Below, piece after piece: positions 17,070 through 28,000 of a stretch of DNA of 64,000 nt. The stretch is from Fimenecus sp045543095 (GTDB lineage: Bacteria > Bacillota > Clostridia > Oscillospirales > Acutalibacteraceae). The position numbers and the translations under genes are program-made. Within the stretch, counting starts at the first letter, position 1. The number at the start of each line of letters is the position of its first letter. The notes under the pieces are model-generated. The model had not been told where the DNA came from. It worked only from the letters and a program-made list of their open reading frames with translations, and made no database searches. The stretch lies in NCBI GenBank assembly GCA_045543095.1, contig JAZQMC010000009.1:52363-116362 (forward strand). The letters are read 5' to 3'.

Positions 17070-18068
17070 TTACTCTAATTTAACTCGTGGGTCAACAAGG
17101 CCATACATAAGGTCGGCAAGCAATACACCGATAACACTTAAAAGTGCAAGGAACATATTGTAACCCATAATGAACGGAATATCGCCTCGGTTCATAGCAT
17201 CAAGAGCGATATTACCGATACCGGGAAGGTCAAAAACCTGCTCGGTGATAATTGCACCTGAGAAAAGTGAAGGTAAAAGCCCTGCCAAAGATGTAACCAA
17301 CGGAATTAAGGTGTTACGGAAAGCGTGTTTATTGATAACAACACTCTCTTTCAAACCTTTTGCACGAGCAGTTCTGATGTAGTCAGAATTCATAACCTCG
17401 AGCATATTTGTTCTTGTCATTCTCATTCGTGCACCAATACTTAAAATGACAATGGTGAGAATAGGAATAAACATGTGTCTTACATAGTCAAGTAAGAGCT
17501 CTGCACCTGTATACGATGCGGTTGCATTAACAAGACCTGATGCGGGGAACCAGCCTAATTTGAATGCAAGTACATCCTTTAACATCTGTCCGAAGAAGAA
17601 TGACGGAAGTGAAATACCAATCATAACAAAAATTGTTACGATATAATCACGAAGGCTGTACTGATGAGTTGCTGCAGTAATTCCCAAAGGAATTGCAATC
17701 ATAAACTCAAACACAGTTGCAATCAATGAAATTGCGAATGATATGCCCATGTGTTCAAAAATAACATCTGCAACGGGAATACCATAAACAAAGCTTGTTC
17801 CGAGGTCAAATGTAAACAATGCACCGAGCCAGCTGAAATAGCCCTTGAGAATTCCCAAAAGGCTATCATCACCTAAGCCGTACATCTCATACATGGCATT
17901 TACAGTTTCTTCACTAACTGTAGCACCACCCTGATTGATGGCGTTGATTTTATCCTGAATAAAGTCAACGGGCATCAATCGGATGAGAAAATAGATAATC
18001 ATAGATACACCCAGAAGAATAAACACGGATGCAACTAATCTTTTTAAAATATATTTTAAACTTGCCAT
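17070..18068 (-). CDS. oppB: Oligopeptide ABC transporter permease OppB
   Basis: Second permease half, 332 residues, six membrane helices. N-terminal family signature LKRLVASVFILLGVSMIIYF and the EAA loop in TARAKGLKESVVINKHAFRN are present. It follows oppA by 15 bases. The ribosome binding site is modest (GCGGTG). Confidence 0.93.
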   Translation of the reverse strand: MASLKYILKRLVASVFILLGVSMIIYFLIRLMPVDFIQDKINAINQGGATVSEETVNAMYEMYGLGDDSLLGILKGYFSWLGALFTFDLGTSFVYGIPVADVIFEHMGISFAISLIATVFEFMIAIPLGITAATHQYSLRDYIVTIFVMIGISLPSFFFGQMLKDVLAFKLGWFPASGLVNATASYTGAELLLDYVRHMFIPILTIVILSIGARMRMTRTNMLEVMNSDYIRTARAKGLKESVVINKHAFRNTLIPLVTSLAGLLPSLFSGAIITEQVFDLPGIGNIALDAMNRGDIPFIMGYNMFLALLSVIGVLLADLMYGLVDPRVKLE

Positions 18069-18083
18069 AAGCTACACCGCTTC

Positions 18084-20657
18084 TTACTTTGCGAATTCTA
18101 CTTCCCAAATTCTGTCAAGTGGAGAAGAATATGGGTTCATTTCTGATTCTGCAGGAAGGCTTGTAGAATCAATAACTTTTGAGTTGTATGCATAAAGCAC
18201 ACTTCTCTGATATACAGGAAGTTCAATTGCAAGGTCAAGAATCTGTTCCATTGCGTCCTTATAAAGCTCTGAACGCTCTGCCTGGTCGTTAGTTTCGCGA
18301 GCTTCATCAATGAGGTCGCTCAAATCGTCAAGAATATTCATTTCTTCAGCAGTACCGCTTGTCTTAAGGTAAGGATAACCCCATGCAAGTGTACTTGTTG
18401 CTGTTGAATCTTTATGGTAAACCTGATATAAGTCTGGGTCTAATGCAGATGACCAAGCAGCTGCCCAAACTTCAAGTGAACCTGTGTTAATCTTTGTAAG
18501 AGCCTGTGTATCACAAACAACTTCTACATCCCAACCCATATCGTTAAGGAGTGCAGCAGCATCTCTGAACACTTTATATGTTGGGTGGTCCTGCAAGCTT
18601 GAGCCTGCAATTGTGAACTTAACTGTAAGCTCTGAATCGCCTGCACTAACGCCTGCTTCCTGCATATATTTTTCAATGTTGCTTCTTGCAATGTCATCAC
18701 TCCAAGCACCGAGAGGAGGATAGTCAAAGCCATTATCGTCTGCGTCAGCACCTGTTGGGTATGCCCAGCTAACCTTTGACATTGGCCAGAAAATCTGCTC
18801 TGCAGTACCTGCACGATAATAGTCAAGAGCGAGAGATGTGTTCATTGCACACATAATTGCTTTACGAAGGCTGATGTCGTTAACCTTTGCAGCATTGATA
18901 CCAATATAACCGTAACCGAGCTGGTCAGTTGTGAGTGTTACAACACCCTTCTTTGAAAGGTCACCGAGTTTTTCATAGTTATCAGTTGTAAGTGATGGAG
19001 AAATGTAGTGAACATTACCCTCTTCCAAAGCTGCAATAGCGTTTGCAGAGCTTACTACCTGATAACGAATCTTTTCGATTTTAGCGTTTTCAATGCCCTC
19101 GCCTACTGTATTGAAGTTTTCGTTAGCTTTGAAGTAAACAACGTTATTTGTGTAGAAATCACTTTCTGAAGGTGTATCGCTGTTCTTTGTGTTTGTAGCC
19201 TTGTAAGAACCTGCACCCATTGGGATTTTGATGTTTCTTGTTGACTGAATGATATCTGTCATAAAGTCAAAGCTTGCAAATTCAACACCGAATTTATTGT
19301 TAGCAATATCAACGCCAACCTTACTGCCCTCACCATAATAATGCTGAGGAGCAATTGTGATTGCAAAGTTCCAGATAGCCTTAGGGTCAATACCGTCGAT
19401 TGTGATTGACAATACGTCGTATTCGCCGTCATTCTTTACTGTACCGTCTTCGTTATGAGCTGATGCGATTTTGTAATCTGTACCGTTAACCTTAATAGTT
19501 GTGCCTGCAGCATCTGTATGTGCGAGAGAAACGATACCTGAAATGCTTTCAACTGCTAATGAGCCGTCATCAGCAACATTTTCGTGAAGAATAACTTCTT
19601 TTGCTTTTGCTGTAAACTCTGTTGTAAGAGTTGTTGCTGTTGCCCAATACTGAAGAATGATATTGAGTTCTCTTGCAATCTTGTCATTGTAAACATAGTT
19701 TACTGCATCTTCTTTAGATTTAATTGAAGATGGATAACCTGGTGTCATTTTTTCAATCTTTGTACGGTCAATTTTACCGTCTTCACCCTCTGCGTATTCA
19801 ACTTCAACATAACCCTCTGTGTACATAAAGCAGAAAATTTCGTCAGAGAATTCTTCATAAGACTTGTAAGGTTCATCGATATATGATTCCTGTGCACTTA
19901 CATAGTCTGTTTCAAGCTCTTCTTTGAAGAGTTTTAATGCATATTCATAGTCAGCAAGCAAATCTTTGCTTGTAACTTCGTTTGGATTGTTTGAAATTGC
20001 TGACTGATAACCGCTACTTACTGAATAGCTGTTGATAGCGGCTTTCATTGCTTCATAGCTTACTTCTTTTGTTGAAGAAGCCTTAACTTCAGAATTGAAG
20101 AGGTTAATTAACTCGTTAATTCTTGCATTTGCTCTTGAAGTTGCCTGTGATGTGATAAGGTTATCACTATCATCAGAAGCAGAACCTACAGTCTGTGTTC
20201 TGTATTCTGAAAGGCCGAGAATGTCTGTAGAATAAAGAGTTGATGAACCTGTATAAACAGGGTCAAGATATACATAGTAGTTAAAGAGAACGTCTTCCAT
20301 TGTTAAGGGATGACCGTCGGAGAATTTAATTCCGTTCTTAATAACAAAGTTGTATGTAGTTGTATCGTCATCGTTTTCAACGATTTCATAATCCTTAACA
20401 ACTACTGCCTCGTCTTCACCATAAGCAACCTCAACCTTGCCGTCAACATACTTTGAAGAAAGCATACCAATCTGTGTCATTGCCACGATTGTTCCGTCGG
20501 GTGCTGATGTGTAGAAGAATGGATTGAATAATCCATCAAGCTGCTCTGTCATAATAACAAAAGCGTCTGCATTACTGCCTGAACAGGAAGTAAATGAGGT
20601 GAGTATTCCCATGCAGAGAATCAGACACAGGAACAGAGAAATAATTTTCTTTTTCAT
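18084..20657 (-). CDS. oppA: Oligopeptide-binding lipoprotein OppA (SBP family 5), unusually long
   Basis: Extracytoplasmic substrate receptor for the importer. A lipoprotein signal ends at Cys25 (LTSFTSC). Family-5 solute-binding features include the segment NGIKFSDGHPLTMEDV near residue 110 and, in the C-terminal half, RKAIMCAMNTSLALDYYRAGTAEQ-like order (R..I..A.n...), and DLYQVYHKDS. At 857 residues it is about 300 longer than a usual OppA; the extra material, residues about 150-430, is helix-rich and acidic and interrupts the first lobe. AAGGAG precedes the start. Separated from the upstream lipoprotein gene by 31 bases with no hairpin between. Confidence 0.9.
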   Translation of the reverse strand: MKKKIISLFLCLILCMGILTSFTSCSGSNADAFVIMTEQLDGLFNPFFYTSAPDGTIVAMTQIGMLSSKYVDGKVEVAYGEDEAVVVKDYEIVENDDDTTTYNFVIKNGIKFSDGHPLTMEDVLFNYYVYLDPVYTGSSTLYSTDILGLSEYRTQTVGSASDDSDNLITSQATSRANARINELINLFNSEVKASSTKEVSYEAMKAAINSYSVSSGYQSAISNNPNEVTSKDLLADYEYALKLFKEELETDYVSAQESYIDEPYKSYEEFSDEIFCFMYTEGYVEVEYAEGEDGKIDRTKIEKMTPGYPSSIKSKEDAVNYVYNDKIARELNIILQYWATATTLTTEFTAKAKEVILHENVADDGSLAVESISGIVSLAHTDAAGTTIKVNGTDYKIASAHNEDGTVKNDGEYDVLSITIDGIDPKAIWNFAITIAPQHYYGEGSKVGVDIANNKFGVEFASFDFMTDIIQSTRNIKIPMGAGSYKATNTKNSDTPSESDFYTNNVVYFKANENFNTVGEGIENAKIEKIRYQVVSSANAIAALEEGNVHYISPSLTTDNYEKLGDLSKKGVVTLTTDQLGYGYIGINAAKVNDISLRKAIMCAMNTSLALDYYRAGTAEQIFWPMSKVSWAYPTGADADDNGFDYPPLGAWSDDIARSNIEKYMQEAGVSAGDSELTVKFTIAGSSLQDHPTYKVFRDAAALLNDMGWDVEVVCDTQALTKINTGSLEVWAAAWSSALDPDLYQVYHKDSTATSTLAWGYPYLKTSGTAEEMNILDDLSDLIDEARETNDQAERSELYKDAMEQILDLAIELPVYQRSVLYAYNSKVIDSTSLPAESEMNPYSSPLDRIWEVEFAK

Positions 20658-20688
20658 TTTGTTCGCTCCTTATTTATTTTTATTGCTT

Positions 20689-22014
20689 TTAGTTTGCAAA
20701 ATCTATTGTAACCGCATTGCCGTTTACGGTAACATCTATAGTTTCGGGGTTTTCGCCTACAACAACGCAATCAATCTCTGCTTTATCAACAACTGATGCA
20801 TTACCCATACCGCATACAAGACCTACTCTGTAGTCATCCACACCAAAATAGCAAGACGTATCAACCTTTAATGTACTGTTAAGAATGCTGACATTCTTAA
20901 TTTTTGCATCATTTGAAATTGTACCTGCAAAGAGGCCATAGTTTGTTCCTACAACACGAGTACCTTTTTTGATGGTAAAACTGATATTTTCAAATGTTAT
21001 ATCAGTAATTGATGCGGTATCTGTTAAATATCCGAAAAGACCAGCGTTAACCTTTGAGTTATTTGTCTGTGTTAACTCAACATTTTTAATTGTATGGCCG
21101 TTACCTTTAATTTCGCCGTTGAAATTACCGTACATAAATGCTGTCGGCCATATTTCATCAGCAAAATCAAGGTCTGCGTGGAGTTCATAGTGACCGTTAA
21201 GACTTGCATTTTCAATAAACTGCTCAACATTGTAAATGTGGTACCATTCACCCTCTGTCCAATCCACATAAAGCTTCATAACAGAATTTTCGGCAGTTCC
21301 GTTTTCGTAATTCACAACACCCGGGTGATTTACGGTTGCAGTATTAAGCTCCTGCTCACCTTTTGCATCAAAATATGCTTTATTGAATGTATAGCCCGTT
21401 CTTTCAGGGAAGTCATACATTTCAATAGCACCTGTTTCTTTATCCCAAGCGGGAACTGAAATGTCACCCATTGTAGTTGGGTCAAAAATCAAGCTATCCA
21501 TATATTCGCCCGATTCAAGAGAATAGAACTCAATTTCAAAAAGCGGAACCCAAGCGGCATAAAGTGTCATTACGGGATTTTCAGCCACATATTCTTTTGT
21601 CGAGTCAACTTCGAGTAAATCTTTATCAAAGTCCCATTTACCTGAATATGTGTAATACACATTGCCATCACTATCTTTGTTTTCTGTGCGTTCTGAATAC
21701 CATCCTGCAAGGAAATAACCACTATTAACCGCTGTAAAAGCATCATTTCCACGCTTTGAATTATCCGGTGAAAGCAAGGCAATTTCTGCATTACCCTCAT
21801 CATTCTTTTTCAAATCAGAAATGTTAAAAGAGTCTACAATTACTGATGTATTTGTTGTGAACGTACCCCCGTTAGCGTCATATTTGACGCTAACGTTGTA
21901 GTTTTCTTCATTATTTGTTTCATAAGGAGTTTTTTCTCCGCTACAGCCTGTTATGAAGGGAATTGTTAATAAAGCGAGCAAACCAAATGCTATTGCTTTA
22001 GTTTTCAGTTTCAT
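20689..22014 (-). CDS. Surface lipoprotein with Listeria-Bacteroides-type repeats and GLUG-like segment
   Basis: 441 residues with a lipoprotein signal (ITGC, Cys24). Two or three segments resemble the Listeria-Bacteroides repeat (KYDANGGTF; LAGWYSE; ERTGYTFNKAYFD), followed by a GLUG-like beta-helix stretch (GNFNGEIKGNGHTIKNVEL and AGLFGYLTDTASITDITF). Such proteins are surface-exposed and thought to bind partners or polymers; no enzymatic motif is seen. ATG 22014 was chosen from AAGGAGGG 11 bases upstream; it overlaps the subtilase stop by 17 bases, so it is translationally coupled to it and co-transcribed with opp genes. Confidence 0.82.
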   Translation of the reverse strand: MKLKTKAIAFGLLALLTIPFITGCSGEKTPYETNNEENYNVSVKYDANGGTFTTNTSVIVDSFNISDLKKNDEGNAEIALLSPDNSKRGNDAFTAVNSGYFLAGWYSERTENKDSDGNVYYTYSGKWDFDKDLLEVDSTKEYVAENPVMTLYAAWVPLFEIEFYSLESGEYMDSLIFDPTTMGDISVPAWDKETGAIEMYDFPERTGYTFNKAYFDAKGEQELNTATVNHPGVVNYENGTAENSVMKLYVDWTEGEWYHIYNVEQFIENASLNGHYELHADLDFADEIWPTAFMYGNFNGEIKGNGHTIKNVELTQTNNSKVNAGLFGYLTDTASITDITFENISFTIKKGTRVVGTNYGLFAGTISNDAKIKNVSILNSTLKVDTSCYFGVDDYRVGLVCGMGNASVVDKAEIDCVVVGENPETIDVTVNGNAVTIDFAN

Positions 22015-25000
22015 TTTCCTGAACACCCTCCTTTTCTGCTGTTGCAGTAACCTCTACAGGTTCTGCACTAACTTCTGTTGTTTTTACCTGCTTCTTGTTT
22101 TTTGATTTTTCTTTAGCCTCTTTGATTGCTACAGAAATTTTTGCAACAAGTTTCTTTGTTGCCTCAACAAATTTAACACAAGCTTTTTTTGCAAATTCAA
22201 CTACTTTCTTTGCAACGGGCTTGAGTGCAGTTGCTACTTTAGTTACAACCTTTTTAATTGCTTCTGCAACTTTGACTGCAATAGGCTTAACAACTGAAGA
22301 AATTTTGTCAAATACAGGCTTAAGCTTGTCTGTAACAGGTTTTAAAACCTTTGCAATTTTATCGGTTACAGGCTTGATTTTGTCCGTAACAGGCTTTGTA
22401 ACCTTTTGAATTTTTTCTTTGTTTTTCTTATAAATAAGCACTAATACAACTGCAAGAACAAGAATTATGAGAACGGTAATTACTGTACCGCCGTTATTTT
22501 CAGGCTCTTCTGCGGGCACTTCTGCTTTATTATCGTCTTCTGTTGGTGTGAGAGCCTTGATTCTCTGCTCTGCTGATACCAAATCAGAATAGTTGATTAC
22601 CAATGCTTTCTGTTCAAGAGTTGCAACCTTATCGTAAGCTACACGAGCCGCATCAACCAAAGGCTTATCCTCATAAACTACTCTTTCAGGAATTGCCTTA
22701 ATTGCATTAATAGCGTCAACAGCAACATCATCGGGAGCTGCAGGACCGTCAATTCTTAAATCGAAATATTGGTCACAGATGAATGAATCATAACCAACAC
22801 CATTTACAGGTTTAACCATTGTAAGCTTATTCTTAACGCAACCAACATAATCTATAAAGTTAGCACCGTAGAATACGTTTGAATACATTGAATCAGCCAC
22901 ATTCCACATATAGAACGGAACAATTCCCATACCGTTGATTACTACATCTGTTCCGTCATAATCTGTGTATTCACCGTAAACACCTGTACCGGGGATATGG
23001 TCAAATGTTTCATAATATGTTGGGTCAAACTCTTCTTCAAAGTTTGGTGCATAATAACTACCGAAGGTTACCATTTCAAGCTTATTACAAGCATAGAAAG
23101 CCTTATGACCGATTGCAGTTGTTGTATAAGGCATCTTAACTCTTACAACATCACTACTTGCGAATGCAAGAGCAGAAATACGAACTGTATCGTCAGCTAC
23201 AACAACATCCTTAACTTCTTTGCCTGCAAATGTGATGAGTTCAAGACCCTTTTCATTCATACAGTAAAGTGAACCGTTAATTACAAATACTGTATCGCTG
23301 ATTTCGTAATCATAAGAAGTTATTTCTTTGCCGGTCTTTTTATCAGTTTCTTTAATACTGAACGGAGCTACCTTACACATTGCAAACGGGTTATCGCCAA
23401 TCTTTTCAACATCATCGCCCAATGTAACATTAGCATTTGTAAGAGTTTCTTTCATAAAGGCATTCTTACCGATTGTTACTGCACCTGTAAGGTCGATTTC
23501 TGTGATTGCGTCATAAGCGAATGCATAGTCACCTATGTTTTCTGAAGCAGAAAGATTTTCTACTGTTGCAAGCGGGTCACAGTATGAGAATGTACCCTCG
23601 CCAATATCAGTACCCTTTTCGTTGAGCTTAACAGTACCAAGAGTACTGTTTGAAACGAATGCGTAATCCCCTACTGTTTTTGCACTTGAAAGGTCAACCT
23701 TTTCAAGTCCGCCTTCCATAAATGCATATTCGCCTATTGTTTCAACATTTTGAAGATTAATTGTTTTAAGTGAAATACAACCGGCAAAAGCATATTGAGG
23801 AATTTCTTCAAGCTTTTCATTAAGCTTAACATCAACAAGGCTACGGCAATATGAAAGTGCATATTCACCGATACTTTCAACTGATGAAAGGTCAGCCGTT
23901 GTAATTTGTGGTCCGTGATATGTATATCTGTAATAACCGTCATTATTAACTGCCGCAACAGTCATATTACTGTCAAGACAAGCATAGTAAACGTCACCGG
24001 AAATTGCATAATCACCGATTTCTTTTACTTTTGAAAGGTCAATATTTTTAAGACTTGAAGTGTTGTAGAATGCCATTTTGCCGATTTCAGCATTTGCACC
24101 CAAAATAACAGTTTCAAGACTTGCTGCATTTGAGAATGCACTCTCGCCAATTACTGCATCATTACCGATTGTAAGTGATGTCAATGGCGATGAGAATTCA
24201 TATTTGAAGAGTTTTGTGTCATCCTCACTATACTCGACAACCTTAAATGCATTGTCCTTATTCATACTGAATGCATAATCACCGATTTCAACATCGTTAC
24301 CGATAACAACAGTTGCAAGGTCAAGACATTCGCTGAAAGTACCCTCTGCAATCTTCATCTTATCAGGAATTGTAACTGATGTGAGTTTTGTAAATGAGAA
24401 TGCATATTTGCCTATTTCTGTCTTTGAGGTAATAGTTGGCATTGTAGTAATTGCAGCTTCAAAGAATGCATATTCGCCAATAACTTTAAGTTCACCTAAT
24501 GTTACTGAAACAAGGCTCTTATTTGAAGCAAGACCATAGTCACCTACTGCTGTTACACCGGGAAGAACAACATAAGTAATTTTCTGGTTGTGAGAGAATG
24601 CACCCTTACCGATTTCCTTTACATCTTTGCCGCCTATATTTGCAGTTGTAAATTCACCCTCAAAAACAGGTGAAACTGCAACAAGTGATTTACCGTTTGA
24701 AGACAAGATAATTTTATCAGCCTGTACTTTATATGTTTTATTGTCTTTCGCGATTTCAAATTTAGAAATCTTGGTATCTCTAAATGCGAATACACCGATG
24801 TCATTAACATCAGGACCGATTTTTACGCTTTCCATATTCTCGCATTCATAGAACATACCTTCGGGAAGAACCGCAGAATTTACATAGAAGCTCTTTAATG
24901 ATTCACAACCTGTAAATGCATAAGCACCATATTTTACTTTATTTGCACCAATTTCAACATTTTCAAGTTCCTTACAACCAGCAAATGCGTACTGACCAAC

Positions 25001-28000
25001 TGAAAGCAAGGTTTCACCAAGCTTAATGCCCTCAAGCTTCTGGTTACCTGCAAATGCATAGTCAGAAATAACACAAATTGAGCTTAAATCTATTGTTTCA
25101 CGAAGGTCACAGTTTTCAAATGCGTTCTGGCTGATAATCTTAAGGTTATTTTCACCACTGAAAGTAATCTTCTGCAACGAAGTACAACCGTAGAATGCAC
25201 CGTACTCAATAGATTCAAGTGTTGATGGAAGTACGATTTCTTCAAGAGCAGTAAGATTTGCAAACGCATAGCAGTTGATTTTTTCAACACCCTCAGGAAT
25301 TACAACCTTTGTGATTGTATTATCACCGATAAACCACGCTTTTGATGTTTCGCTGTCGTCAAATGCCAGTTCTTCTTCGGTTTTCATAATATACTCAAAG
25401 TTTGAGAATGCAAACTGACCGATTTCTGTAAGTCCGAGGTCTTTTGGAATATCAACCAATCCACCGTTACCATAGTAATGAGTAAGGCTTGCACCTGTTT
25501 TTACATAAGGGTCTTTTACCTCAACAGAAACAGTTTCTGAATAGTATGTGCTTTGACCATCAAGAAGAACTTTGATAGTAACTGAAGCAAAGCCTTCTGC
25601 AACACCGGTTACATTGCCATAAGCGTCAATTTTAACAATATTTTCATTACTGCTTTCAAACTCAATCGTTGTATCCTTGGGGAAATATGAATCCAATGAA
25701 TAATTGAGTAAAACAGTTTCCGACGGATAAAGCTCTAATTTGAAATTGCTTTCAAAGAAGTTAATACTACCTGTATCGCCGATGTCTTTATCCTCATTTT
25801 CAAGGATATAATAAGCCTTTAATGTTTCAAAACCATCGAGAGTGAATACATCGGCAACGGGCTTATCATATCTTCTGTAACCCTCATCACCTTTTTCAAG
25901 AACCGTAACATTGAAAGTTACGCTTTCGTTTGTTGTTGGGTCCTGTGCCTTGATGATAGCGTTACCACTGTGCACTGCAACAAGCTTATTGTTAACTACA
26001 CGAACAACGCTGGGCTTTGATGAAGAGTAATCAAGCAATTCTGCCCATTCTGTATCGGGAGTTACAACGGGTTCAAGAGTATAAACTTCATTCGGACTAA
26101 GTGTCAAACCGTTTTCAAGACCTTCAAAATAGAAGCTCTTAAAATCATCGGGAAGTTCTATTTCATAGGTTGCATAGTTAAGAGCATAGTCATAAACATT
26201 AAGAACATAAGTATTCTTTGTAGTTGCAAAGTTCTTGATGTCATAAATATAATCGGTAAGTTCATAAGTAACCTTTGTTGTGCTGTTTTTCTCTGAATAA
26301 ACAGGAGTCATGAACTGCTCAAAGGCTTTCATTTCAGGTGTAGGATTACCATTTTCATCCTCACCTGTTGTTACATAACCGATTTGTGAGCTCATTGCAT
26401 AATGATTATCATAAATATAAACATCTGCATAAAGACGGTTTTTGTCAAGTGTCTTATCGTATTCTGAACGATATTGAACATCAGTTACAGTAGGAGCTTC
26501 AAAGTCAGCAACCAACGGGAATTCAAACACATTGTTTTCATTAGTTGTCAATCCGCCGTCTTCACCATAATCAAGATAACCGACAAGCTTAACTGTATAT
26601 TCACTGTTATTTTCTAAATTATATTCTGTTGTGTCAAATTCAATTTCAACATTAGCAGGATAAATTGATGCACCGCCATCACTGTATGATTTACGGACAT
26701 CAGTTTCGGTATGCTCAAATACAACCTCACCTGTTATGTCGTCTGTAATTGTAATATCAATTTTTGCAGCATTTCGGAGCATACCTGCCCAAACGAAACG
26801 AAGTGAATGGATTGTGCCCACCTGATTTGACAACGCAACATAATTCTTGTTTGCAGAGATTACCATATCGTCGGGGTCTTGTAAGAAATAATAAGAACCG
26901 AGATAACTTACATAGTCATCACTTACACCACCAACGGGACGGGTTGCATAAGCATCTGCCTTTACTTTGTCTTCATCGTCAATACCAGCATCGAGTTCAT
27001 CTGCATTTGTATCATAATATGTAAGGTCGAATAACGGAGCTACTGTCCAATCGCCATAGAAAGCAAGATAAGGAACATTAAGGTCAATCTTTGTACCTGA
27101 CTTTGCTTCAAGGGTAATAAAGCCCTCAACATACATACCGTTTTCAAATGAATTGTTAAGGTATTCTTTATCTTCATCACTCAAAGTAACCTTAACTGTT
27201 ACAGTTGCTGATTCGCCTTTTTTAACCTTAACCTTATTGTCGCCACTGAGTTTACCGTTTTCAACTGATACTACTTCAATTGTAGCCCCGTCTAAAATGT
27301 AAGATTCTTCTGTAACGGTAGTTTCACCGGCATTTGTTTTGGTGTCGCTGACACCCTCGGTCATAACATACGCACCGATTTCATAAGAAACTTTTTTCTT
27401 ACCAACATTATTGATGATAAAGCTCATCTCATAAACGCCTGTTTTGTTAGGGTCATCACCGAGTTCCAGCTTTGCTTTATCCATTACATTGCCTTCAGAA
27501 TCTGTAGTTGTGATATAAGCGGGAGTTTCAATTGAACTTGCAAGGTTTGCAAGACCTGCACCCTGCTTTCTTACAGAATATGGCAATCCATTTTTACCAA
27601 GAGCAATATCTGCAGTTGACATAAGCAAGCAGTTAACCATTGTGTTAACTTTCTGATTATCGTCTGCAATTTCAGGGAAGTTCTCAACAACATACTGTCT
27701 TAAAAGAACAACAACACCTGCAAGGTTGGGGCAAGCCATTGATGTACCTGATAAACGGTCATAGCTACCACCTGTTACAGATGAAAGAATGCTACCGCCG
27801 TGTGCAGTGATTTCAGGCTTAATACGAAGGTCGGGAGTTGGTCCCCAAGAAGAGAAGTCTGAAATGAAAGGACCTGAAGTCTGCTTACGATTAATTTTGA
27901 GAGTACCCTTACCCTCTGCGGCTAACATTTCACCGTCATCCTGTGAAATTGAGCAAGCCGGTAATGTAGCATCTCCAACGTTCATTTTAATATCACCGGA

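Noticed and set aside
22095..22409. Phe/Thr/Ser-rich frame on the plus strand
   Set aside because: It is the complement of the Lys/Val repeat tail of the subtilase and reflects that repeat's codon pattern.
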